A stretch of 6,977 nt of DNA, taken from positions 1 to 6,977 of the forward strand of contig QMYD01000058.1 of assembly GCA_003662485.1 (NCBI GenBank). Reading direction: 5' to 3'. The stretch is from Candidatus Hecatellales archaeon. Its GTDB lineage: Archaea; Thermoproteota; Bathyarchaeia; Hecatellales; Hecatellaceae. Positions 1 through 5,011 of the stretch are shown here, piece after piece. The number at the start of each line of letters is the position of its first letter. Within the stretch, counting starts at the first letter, position 1. The translations under genes and the position numbers were made by a program. The notes under the pieces were generated by a model. That model saw only the letters and a list, made by a program, of their open reading frames with translations, ran no database searches and was not told the origin of the DNA.

Positions 1-141
1 ATATACAAGATTACACTGCGAAATCCCGGCTTTCACCAGGGCTGCATCATAAGCATTTAGCGGCGAAACAGAACTCAGAGCGGAACCACTAGTTGTAAAG
101 AACTTTTTCGGAAGAAATAGCCCTTGAACGGGATAAGCCAT
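1..141 (-). CDS. pdaD: Pyruvoyl-dependent arginine decarboxylase, N-terminal part (runs off left edge)
   Basis: The 47 codons read from an ATG at 141 to the window edge without a stop. Family knowledge: PdaD decarboxylates arginine to agmatine, feeding polyamine synthesis and, in archaea, the agmatidine modification of tRNA-Ile2. The proenzyme cleaves itself at a Ser-Ser bond to create a pyruvoyl cofactor. What is seen: LFLPKKFFTTSG at residues 8-19, then SPLNAYDAALVKAGISQCNL at 26-45. This matches the family pattern of (L/I)PKK.F.T.G, then a segment resembling PLNAFDGALLNAGI..vNL in the Methanocaldococcus enzyme. The Ser-Ser cleavage site should come a few residues later, so it lies outside the window and cannot be checked. 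It is co-directional with carS but 177 bp downstream, so it probably has its own promoter. A TTAAAAA element on the minus strand about 30 bp upstream of the ATG would give a very short leader. Family confidence is high. Whether the gene is intact is unknown. Confidence 0.85.
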   Translation of the reverse strand, partial: MAYPVQGLFLPKKFFTTSGSALSSVSPLNAYDAALVKAGISQCNLVY

Positions 142-167
142 TCCCTTTACTGTTTCCCCCAGGCTTC

Positions 168-176
168 CTTTTTAAC
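168..176 (-). promoter_or_regulatory. Candidate TATA box for the arginine decarboxylase gene
   Basis: On the minus strand the stretch reads GTTAAAAAG, centred about 30 bp before the ATG at 141. That would place a start site roughly 5 nt ahead of the start codon, typical of archaeal near-leaderless mRNAs. A second A/T run (CCTTTAAAAA on the minus strand, about 181-190) is an alternative. This is judged by eye from spacing and composition only. Confidence 0.35.
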
Positions 177-189
177 CGGCTTTTTAAAG

Positions 190-208
190 GTGAAATCTAT
201 TATTAAAG
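190..208 (+). promoter_or_regulatory. Promoter-like BRE/TATA element on the plus strand in a spacer between minus-strand genes
   Basis: The plus strand has a purine-rich BRE-like GGTGAAAT followed by CTATTATTAAAG. This resembles the GCGAAATTATTAAG element upstream of the leuC-like gene. The TATA centre near 204 predicts transcription starting near 230, at the tandem ATGs at 229 and 232. Both flanking genes lie on the minus strand, so any transcript would be antisense to a carS-pdaD readthrough RNA or would encode something small. The sequence pattern is clear. Activity is inferred. Confidence 0.3.
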
Positions 209-228
209 TTTACCGTTGGGAGAGGAGT

Positions 229-279
229 ATGATGAAAAGTTTTAAGCCTCCCATTCCCACTTTCTCAGGGCTTCCCTAA
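229..279 (+). other. Possible 16-codon micro-ORF behind a strong Shine-Dalgarno-like run
   Basis: The tandem ATG ATG at 229 is immediately preceded by GGGAGAGGAG (218-227). It opens a 16-residue frame (MMKSFKPPIPTFSGLP) that ends in TAA at 277-279. The purine run is only 1-2 nt from the first ATG, which is too close for a normal ribosome binding site and slightly better placed for the second. It coincides with the predicted start site of the promoter-like element at 190-208. It is too short for homology inference and could be chance or part of a non-coding RNA. It is listed because nothing else explains this part of the spacer. Confidence 0.15.
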
Positions 280-318
280 ATGCTCCTAAATTTTTTGAGG
301 TTTCAGCGGAAATCTAGG

Positions 319-852
319 CTACCATGGATGCCTCTTTTTTCCAGCTTTATAAACGATAAAGTTTCCCGCGATGTGGGCGAAGGGTGTGACAGCTAAGATT
401 ATCAGAACTGCTAAAGGCGTGAAAACCGTGGCTTTCAGTTGGAGGTTGACGAGGTAGGCTGCGAGTAGGGCCATGCATATGAAGTCGAGTTGGTCTAGGA
501 AGGGGACGGGGTGGCCTCGTGGAATGTTAAACCTCCGCTTTGCAAAGGAGCCGAGCAGGTCTCCTCCAATCGCCCCAAGCGAGGCTGCAGAACCCACAAT
601 GAAACCTCTTAGGCCGCCGTAAACATGAAGGAAGCCTAGGCTTAAACCTAGCGATGCCAGGATTCCAGAGAGAATGCCTAGAATTGTTCCCCTAACCGTT
701 TTACCCTCGCCGAAAATCCTTCTGCCATCACGCATTTTTCTGCCTTTGTCAAGGGGTTTCCCCCCTCCAAGAATTAAAGCCATACCATTGGCCGTATAGG
801 CTGGAAGCACCACCAGCAGGATTGAGAAAACTGTTTGAAGCCAGTCTATCAA
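319..852 (-). CDS. carS: CDP-archaeol synthase (CTP:2,3-di-O-geranylgeranylglycerol-1-phosphate cytidylyltransferase)
   Basis: Integral membrane enzyme that transfers CMP from CTP to the unsaturated archaetidic acid precursor DGGGP, giving CDP-archaeol, the activated intermediate for polar head-group attachment in archaeal phospholipids. The 177-residue protein has the family's usual length and about five hydrophobic segments (roughly residues 5-28, 54-76, 82-100, 124-140 and 145-168). Recognisable family motifs are PAYTANG (17-23), GRRIFGEGKTVRG (43-55), GGDLLGSFAKRR (96-107), PVPFLDQLDF (115-124) and a basic C-terminus. The start is a TTG at 850-852 giving MIDWLQ. No in-frame ATG lies just upstream, and the first transmembrane segment follows at once. 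It is divergent from rpl35ae across 104 bp and followed by a spacer before pdaD. Nothing looks truncated. The family assignment is very secure and the substrate is inferred from the family. Confidence 0.93.
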   Translation of the reverse strand: MIDWLQTVFSILLVVLPAYTANGMALILGGGKPLDKGRKMRDGRRIFGEGKTVRGTILGILSGILASLGLSLGFLHVYGGLRGFIVGSAASLGAIGGDLLGSFAKRRFNIPRGHPVPFLDQLDFICMALLAAYLVNLQLKATVFTPLAVLIILAVTPFAHIAGNFIVYKAGKKRHPW

Positions 853-872
853 CCAGCCTTAAACCCCTTTTA

Positions 873-889
873 AGCATGCTAACCATGCT
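873..889. repeat. Short inverted repeat AGCATG-N5-CATGCT upstream of carS
   Basis: AGCATG at 873-878 and its reverse complement CATGCT at 884-889 are separated by CTAAC. The first arm extends into a perfect 8-bp palindrome, AGCATGCT (873-880). It sits 21-37 bp before the carS start codon, where a regulator could bind or a 5' leader hairpin could form. The repeat itself is plain in the sequence. An operator role is speculative. Confidence 0.3.
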
Positions 890-900
890 CTTCATCTTCC

Positions 901-921
901 CTATAAAGTTAACCTTAAAAA
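901..921. promoter_or_regulatory. Divergent promoter region for carS and rpl35ae
   Basis: CTATAAAG (901-908) is nearly palindromic and could serve as a TATA box in either direction. On the minus strand it predicts a start site near 878 and a leader of about 25 nt for carS. On the plus strand it, or CTTAAAAA at 914-921, predicts start sites near 931 or 944 for rpl35ae, both leaving the Shine-Dalgarno run at 945-953 in the transcript. Assigned by A/T composition and spacing only. Confidence 0.4.
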
Positions 922-944
922 TTTGATTTTCTCTCCCTTTTTAA

Positions 945-953
945 GGGGAGGGG
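945..953 (+). promoter_or_regulatory. Ribosome binding site supporting the TTG start of rpl35ae
   Basis: GGGGAGGGG precedes the TTG at 957. Its GGAG core (947-950) lies 6 nt from the start codon. No ATG is available in frame at this position, so the run supports TTG initiation. Confidence 0.55.
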
Positions 954-956
954 CTG

Positions 957-1211
957 TTGAGGGCTTTCATAGTGAACTTTAGGAGGGGGCCGAAAACCCA
1001 GAAAAACGACGAATTAATCGTCGAGGTGCCTGAAGTGAAGGATAGGAGGGCTGCCTCAAGGCTCATCGGGAGAAAAGTAGTGGTTGAGGCTGGAAACCTA
1101 AAAATTCTTGGAAGCGTGGTTTCAACCCATGGAAGCTCAGGTAGGCTGAGGGTTAGGCTTAGAAGAGGAATCCCCGGCCAACTTCTAACAGCAAAAGTTG
1201 AAATCGTTTAA
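957..1211 (+). CDS. rpl35ae: Large ribosomal subunit protein L35Ae (eL33)
   Basis: Component of the 50S subunit, found in eukaryotes and in a subset of archaea and absent from bacteria. The 84-residue basic protein has the family's usual size and pattern: FIVNFRRGPKTQ (4-15), the LIGRKVVV strand (36-43), then STHGSSGRLRVRLRRGIPGQ (56-75). The last corresponds to the HG..G.vrarF.kGlPGQ signature that ends the domain. Translation from the TTG at 957 gives MRAFIVNF, matching where homologues begin, and has a good ribosome binding site. The gene stands alone rather than in a ribosomal operon. It diverges from carS and converges on the downstream nuclease-like gene with only 5 bp between stop codons. 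Confidence in identity is high. Confidence 0.93.
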   Translation: MRAFIVNFRRGPKTQKNDELIVEVPEVKDRRAASRLIGRKVVVEAGNLKILGSVVSTHGSSGRLRVRLRRGIPGQLLTAKVEIV

Positions 1212-1216
1212 CTCCG

Positions 1217-1912
1217 CTACTCAATCCTCACCCATTTCAACTGGTGGAAGTGGGTTGGAGCCTCCGCCAAGAAGCTGGGAAGCCTGGAAATGGGAACCAC
1301 GGGCACCCCCTCCACCAGCCTGTGGGAAGCCTCCAGCAGGGTTACTACTACGGGAATTACGTAGAATTTTCGGTAGTTTTTCCTTCCCAATTTCAGCCTC
1401 AAAACTTTAAGGTTTTCCTCATCCTTTAGGGCTTCCAGCCTTTCCACCTGGGCTTCCACCACTCTTCGAAGCTGGGAGGGCGATAAAGGCCTTCTCCAAT
1501 GCTTGCAGTCTAGCAGTAGGGCTAGCTCACCCTTCACGGCGAAAACATCGATTTCGGAAAGTCTTCCGCCAATTCTAATTCGAAGGTGGTGGATTGCCTC
1601 ATAGCCGTTGAGTTCAAGTGCGTTCTTAACGGTTTCCTCAAACTCGCCCCAGGAGAGGCTTCGGCACGCCCTTTCCAGCGGTACCCCAAGCCTAACGGCT
1701 TCCAGAACCAGCTGAACCCTTTGGTAGGGTGAAACCTTGAAGTCCCCTCCAACCAGCCCTCTAGCCTGAAGGTTTTCCAATGCCTGGGAAGCCTCCTCCA
1801 GCGTTAGGAGGGAAGCCTCAGCCAACTCCTCCGCTTTCGCTAGGGGGCTTCCCCTGGTAAGCCTCAACAGCGCTACGACGGCTTCCCTAAGGCTTCTAGG
1901 AGGCAGACTCAT
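1217..1912 (-). CDS. Winged-helix plus PD-(D/E)XK (RecB-family-like) predicted endonuclease
   Basis: Uncharacterised archaeal protein of 231 residues from the ATG at 1912. Residues about 7-61 look like a winged helix-turn-helix (ALLRLTRGSPLAKAEELAEA, then a helix and the turn LQARGLVGGDFKV). A helical linker follows. The C-terminal half has a PD-(D/E)XK arrangement: E92 in WGEFEETV, then E120-I-D122, and D135-C-K137 within LLLDCKHWRR. This resembles archaeal predicted RecB-family endonucleases that also carry a DCKHW-type motif. The catalytic acidic residues and lysine appear intact. The target (DNA repair, foreign DNA or RNA) is unknown. An in-frame ATG at 1945 would add 11 residues. I prefer 1912 because the likely leuC-like promoter (1917-1930) would otherwise lie inside the coding region, and because an ATTTAAG element sits about 35 bp upstream. 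No methylase partner is visible, so a classical restriction system is unsupported. Confidence 0.7.
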   Translation of the reverse strand: MSLPPRSLREAVVALLRLTRGSPLAKAEELAEASLLTLEEASQALENLQARGLVGGDFKVSPYQRVQLVLEAVRLGVPLERACRSLSWGEFEETVKNALELNGYEAIHHLRIRIGGRLSEIDVFAVKGELALLLDCKHWRRPLSPSQLRRVVEAQVERLEALKDEENLKVLRLKLGRKNYRKFYVIPVVVTLLEASHRLVEGVPVVPISRLPSFLAEAPTHFHQLKWVRIE

Positions 1913-1916
1913 TCCA

Positions 1917-1930
1917 GCGAAATTATTAAG
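1917..1930 (+). promoter_or_regulatory. BRE/TATA promoter of the leuC-leuD-like operon
   Basis: GCGAAATTATTAAG combines a BRE-like GCGAAA with an ATTATTAAG TATA element, close to the archaeal consensus. Centred near 1926, it predicts initiation near 1952 and a leader of about 24 nt that keeps GGTG (1965-1968), 7 nt ahead of the ATG at 1976. A second element, ATTTAAG at 1944-1950, is an alternative that would give a nearly leaderless mRNA. It could also serve the divergent nuclease-like gene on the other strand. Confidence 0.45.
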
Positions 1931-1975
1931 AGGCTCCACCCCCATTTAAGTTGCGTTTTACCATGGTGTGGGAGT

Positions 1976-3232
1976 ATGGGGTTAACGCTGGCTGAGAAAA
2001 TCCTGAGTGAAGCTTTGGGTAGGAGGGTTGAGGCTGGAGACCTCATCGTGGTAAATGTGGACTTAGTTATGGCTCATGATGGAACCGCCCCTCTCGCCAT
2101 AAAATCCTTTAGGGAAATGGGTGGGGAGAGGGTTAAGCATCCTGAGAGGGTGGTCTTCGTCATAGACCACATAGCTCCAAGCTCCTCCGAAGACGTTTCA
2201 AAACTCCACAAGCTCATGAGGGATTTCGCCTCAGAGCAGGGAATAGAAAACTTTTACGATGTGGGTGAGGGGGTTTGCCATCAGCTTCTCGCAGAAAGGC
2301 ACGTGGAGCCGGGGATGATTGTGGTTGGAGGAGACTCCCACACCTGTATGCATGGAGCCCTCGGAGCCTTTGCCACGGGGGTTGGAAGCACCGAGGTGGC
2401 AGCCGTCCTGAAAACAGGTAAAATATGGTTTAAGGTTCCAGAAACCCTGAAAATCCAGGTTGAGGGAAGCCTCCCACCCATGGTTACACCTAAAGACGTG
2501 ATCCTCCACATTATTGGAGAGGTTAAGGCGGATGGAGCCACTTATAAGGCGGTTGAATATGGTGGGGAAACCGTTAGGCAGATGAGCGTGGAGGGGAGGC
2601 TAACCCTCTCAAACATGGCTGTCGAAATGGGAGGTAAAACAGGCCTCATTGAACCCGACGAAAAAACGCTTGAATATTTGAAGAGTAGGGGTAGGGGGCC
2701 TGGGAAGCCTCTCAAAGGCGATAGAGACGCTGAGCATGCTGAAACCCTAAACTTCGATGTTTCAAGGCTTGAACCCCAGGTTGCTGCACCCCCAACCGTT
2801 GACAACGTTAAACCCGTAAGTGAAGTGGAGGGCTTGGAAATCGACCAGGTTTTCCTAGGCTCCTGCACCAATGCTAGGCTTGAAGACCGTAGGCTAGCTG
2901 CCTCCATCCTTAAGGGTAGGAAGATTCATCCAAGGGTTAGGATGCTGGTGGTTCCAGCCTCGAGAACTGTTTACCTTCAAGCCTTGAGGGAGGGCTTAGT
3001 GGAGGTCTTCCTTGAGGCTGGATGCGTCCTATGCAATCCTGGCTGCGGGGTTTGCGTTGGAGGCCACCAGGGTGTGCCCGCTCCAGGCGAGGTTGTCCTA
3101 AGCACTTCGAACAGGAATTTCGTGGGGAGGATGGGCTGCCCTGAAGCCGACATCTACCTAGCCTCCCCAGCCACCGCAGCCGTCTCAGCCCTAACAGGGA
3201 AAATCACGAATCCAGCTGGATGGAAGCCTTGA
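1976..3232 (+). CDS. leuC: Large subunit, 3-isopropylmalate dehydratase / homoaconitase family
   Basis: Catalytic large subunit of a two-part aconitase-superfamily hydro-lyase. In leucine synthesis this isomerises 2-isopropylmalate to 3-isopropylmalate through a [4Fe-4S] cluster. Homoaconitase and related isomerases share the fold. The 418-residue protein is typical of the archaeal two-subunit type. Visible motifs are DHIAPS (64-69), VGGDSHTCMHGALGAFATGV (117-136), GSCTNAR with C297 (295-301), CNPGCGVCVGG with C357 and C360 (353-363), and STSNRNFVGRMG (376-387). C297, C357 and C360 are the expected cluster ligands. C350 and C353 are extra nearby cysteines. The ATG at 1976 has GGTG at good spacing, and the protein begins MGLTLAEKIL as homologues do. 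It overlaps the small-subunit gene by 13 bp, so the two are co-translated. Substrate cannot be fixed from this subunit, and no leuA or leuB neighbour is visible, so the symbol denotes the family. Confidence 0.88.
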   Translation: MGLTLAEKILSEALGRRVEAGDLIVVNVDLVMAHDGTAPLAIKSFREMGGERVKHPERVVFVIDHIAPSSSEDVSKLHKLMRDFASEQGIENFYDVGEGVCHQLLAERHVEPGMIVVGGDSHTCMHGALGAFATGVGSTEVAAVLKTGKIWFKVPETLKIQVEGSLPPMVTPKDVILHIIGEVKADGATYKAVEYGGETVRQMSVEGRLTLSNMAVEMGGKTGLIEPDEKTLEYLKSRGRGPGKPLKGDRDAEHAETLNFDVSRLEPQVAAPPTVDNVKPVSEVEGLEIDQVFLGSCTNARLEDRRLAASILKGRKIHPRVRMLVVPASRTVYLQALREGLVEVFLEAGCVLCNPGCGVCVGGHQGVPAPGEVVLSTSNRNFVGRMGCPEADIYLASPATAAVSALTGKITNPAGWKP

Positions 3233-3732
3233 AGGTTAAAGGTCAAGCCTGGAAGTTTGGAGACGACATCAACACCGACATCATCATCTCAGGTAAATAC
3301 AAGTTTAAAACGCTGGATATGAGGGAGCTTGCTAAACACGCCATGGAGGCCCTAGACCCAAAGTTTTCCGAGAAGGTTAAGCCAGGCGACATCCTAGTGG
3401 CTGGTAAAAACTTCGGCTGCGGCTCAAGTAGGGAGCATGCCCCCAGGGTTCTCAAAGAACTCGGAATAGGCGTAATCATCGCTAAGTCCTTCGCCAGAAT
3501 TTTCTACAGGAACGCTGTGAACGTTGGGCTTCCCGTGGTTGAATCGCCAGAAGCCTCAGCCCGCATATCAGAGGGAGACCAGGTTGAAGTGGACCTAGAG
3601 AAGGGTTTGATTAGAAACTTGACGAAGGGTGAAACCTACAGCTTTAAGCCTATACCCCCAGCCCTCATGGAAATCCTAAGGGAGGGAGGACTCGTAGAAT
3701 ATTTGAGGAAGGCTGGAGACTACAAGCTTTAA
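3220..3732 (+). CDS. leuD: Small subunit, 3-isopropylmalate dehydratase / homoaconitase family
   Basis: Swivel-domain subunit that completes the active site with the upstream large subunit and largely decides substrate specificity. The 170-residue length is standard. Motifs: WKFGDDINTDIII (11-23), GDILVAGKNFGCGSSREHAP (57-76, the conserved GCGSSRE catalytic loop), and AKSFARIFYRNAVNVGLPVV (88-107). The specificity loop after SGK (24-26) reads Y27-K-F-K-T31. The recalled Methanocaldococcus motifs are YLVYT for isopropylmalate isomerase and YLRTT for homoaconitase, so the substrate is uncertain. A related hydro-lyase role such as citramalate or dimethylmalate dehydration is not excluded. The ATG at 3220 overlaps the upstream gene by 13 bp. 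A TTG at 3229, overlapping the upstream TGA, would give MKVKGQAWKFG and is an equally good start behind the purine-rich GGATGGAAG. Confidence 0.87.
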   Translation: MEALKVKGQAWKFGDDINTDIIISGKYKFKTLDMRELAKHAMEALDPKFSEKVKPGDILVAGKNFGCGSSREHAPRVLKELGIGVIIAKSFARIFYRNAVNVGLPVVESPEASARISEGDQVEVDLEKGLIRNLTKGETYSFKPIPPALMEILREGGLVEYLRKAGDYKL

Positions 3733-3745
3733 AAGCCTCCAAACC

Positions 3746-3757
3746 TACTATTTATTC
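3746..3757 (+). promoter_or_regulatory. Candidate TATA box of argG
   Basis: In the 64-bp gap after the leuD-like gene, TACTATTTATTC contains a TATA-like TATTTATT centred near 3752. The predicted start site is about 3779, leaving a short leader that still contains the ribosome binding site at 3786-3790. This suggests argG is transcribed separately from the upstream pair. Readthrough is not excluded, because the gap shows no obvious terminator hairpin or long T-run. Confidence 0.45.
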
Positions 3758-3785
3758 TGTCCTTTCCACGCATTTTACCTCTAAT

Positions 3786-3790
3786 GGTGG
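3786..3790 (+). promoter_or_regulatory. Ribosome binding site deciding the TTG start of argG
   Basis: GGTGG lies 6 nt before the TTG at 3797. The nearby ATG at 3784 is out of frame and meets a stop within a few codons, so it cannot be the start. TTG initiation gives MGKIVLAYSGGLDTS, exactly where ArgG proteins begin. Confidence 0.55.
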
Positions 3791-3796
3791 CAGGGT

Positions 3797-5011
3797 TTGG
3801 GTAAGATTGTTCTCGCCTATTCTGGAGGCCTCGACACCTCCATCCTCATCAGATGGCTTATCGAAAAGTATGATGCTGAAGTGGTAACTGTAACCGTTAA
3901 CGTAGGCCAGAGGGAAGACTTGAAAGCACTGGAGGAGAAAGCCTTAAAGATAGGGGCCACCCGCCACTACTCCATAGACGCTAGAAGGGAGTTCGCCGAA
4001 AAATATCTTTGGAGCGCTGTTAAGGCAAACGCCCTCTACCAGGGGAAGTATCCGCTTAGCACCGCCCTCGCACGCCCCCTCATAGCCTCCAAACTCGTGG
4101 AGGTGGCGAGGAGGGAGGGGGCTGAAGCCTTAGCCCACGGCTGCACAGGCCGGGGAAACGACCAGATACGCTTCGACATAACGTTGAAGGCTCTGGCCCC
4201 GGAGATGAAGGTTATCGCACCCGTTAGGGAGTGGAATCTCTCAAGGGAGGAGGAGGTAGCCTACGCTAGGGATAGGGGGATACCCATACCCAGCAAGGAT
4301 AAACCCTACAGCATAGACCAGAACCTTTGGGGTCGCTCCATCGAGTGCGGCCCCCTTGATGACCCGGCTGCCGAGCCTCCTGAAGACGCCTTCGAGTGGA
4401 CGGTTAAACCCGAAGAGGCTCCAGACCAGCCCCAATACGTTACAATAGGCTTTGAGAAAGGCATTCCCATCGCTTTGAACGGTAGGGAGATGGAGGCTGT
4501 GAGGCTTATTGAAGAGCTGAACAGTTTAGCTGGAAGTCAGGGGGTAGGCCGAATAGACCATGTGGAGGACAGGGTTATGGGGCTTAAAAGCAGGGAGGTC
4601 TACGAGTGCCCTGCAGCCCTAACCCTCATAGAAGCCCACCGAGACTTGGAGAAGCTAACCCTAACGGGGAGGGAGCTCTCCTTTAAGCATCTTGTAGACT
4701 TGGAGTGGGCTTGGCTTGCCTACGCAGGCCTCTGGGTTCACCCCTTAAGGGAAGCCTTGGAAGCCTTCATCGAGGCAAGCCAGGAAAGGGTTACCGGCGA
4801 AGTTAAAGTAAAGCTTTACAAGGGAAGCCTGACCGTGGTGGGGAGGAAGGCTCAAAAACCCGTCCACGACCTAACACTTACCACTAGCCGCCTTATGGAG
4901 GCCTTAGACCAAGCCCTCGCCAGAGGCTTCATAGAGCACTGGGGGCTTCAGGCTAGAGCCTGCATGCTTGAGAAGGTTGAGGGAAAGCCTAAGGAGTCCC
5001 TTACCGACTAG
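3797..5011 (+). CDS. argG: Argininosuccinate synthase
   Basis: Cytosolic enzyme joining citrulline and aspartate with ATP to give argininosuccinate, the penultimate step of arginine synthesis. The 404-residue length is normal. Motifs in order: the PP-loop ATP-binding AYSGGLDTS (7-15), KYPLSTALARPLIA (84-97), AHGCTGRGNDQIRFD (113-127), the YSIDQNLWGRSIECGPLDDP segment (171-190), and GRIDHVEDRVMGLKSREVYE (251-270). These cover the nucleotide, citrulline and aspartate sites and all look intact. The start is TTG (see the ribosome binding site entry). It sits 64 bp after the leuD-like gene with its own promoter-like element. Its last 11 bp overlap the convergent pgi/pmi gene. argH is not in the window. 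Identity is very secure. Confidence 0.96.
   Translation: MGKIVLAYSGGLDTSILIRWLIEKYDAEVVTVTVNVGQREDLKALEEKALKIGATRHYSIDARREFAEKYLWSAVKANALYQGKYPLSTALARPLIASKLVEVARREGAEALAHGCTGRGNDQIRFDITLKALAPEMKVIAPVREWNLSREEEVAYARDRGIPIPSKDKPYSIDQNLWGRSIECGPLDDPAAEPPEDAFEWTVKPEEAPDQPQYVTIGFEKGIPIALNGREMEAVRLIEELNSLAGSQGVGRIDHVEDRVMGLKSREVYECPAALTLIEAHRDLEKLTLTGRELSFKHLVDLEWAWLAYAGLWVHPLREALEAFIEASQERVTGEVKVKLYKGSLTVVGRKAQKPVHDLTLTTSRLMEALDQALARGFIEHWGLQARACMLEKVEGKPKESLTD

Noticed and set aside
1..120. Plus-strand ends of possible upstream genes or a tRNA at the left edge
   Set aside because: The minus-strand frame gives a clear arginine decarboxylase match. Plus-strand frames stop early with no recognisable sequence, and no tRNA cloverleaf could be drawn.
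229..260. C/D-box small RNA suggested by ATGATGA at 229-235 (perfect C-box consensus)
   Set aside because: No CTGA D or D' box follows at usable spacing and no terminal stem is visible.
1198..1429. Plus-strand open frames starting at 1198 and 1244
   Set aside because: They lie antisense to the conserved C-terminal half of the nuclease-like gene and resemble no protein family.
1217..1912. A restriction-modification or defence island around the nuclease-like gene
   Set aside because: All neighbours are housekeeping genes. No methylase, helicase, integrase, transposase or repeat array is present.
2231..2907. Several minus-strand open frames inside the leuC-like gene
   Set aside because: They are low-complexity reverse-strand readings of a strongly conserved coding region, with no ribosome binding sites or recognisable domains.
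3243..3479. Minus-strand open frame inside the leuD-like gene
   Set aside because: It is the antisense shadow of conserved LeuD motifs.
3733..3796. Intrinsic terminator between the leuD-like gene and argG
   Set aside because: There is no stable inverted repeat and only short T-runs, so readthrough cannot be excluded.
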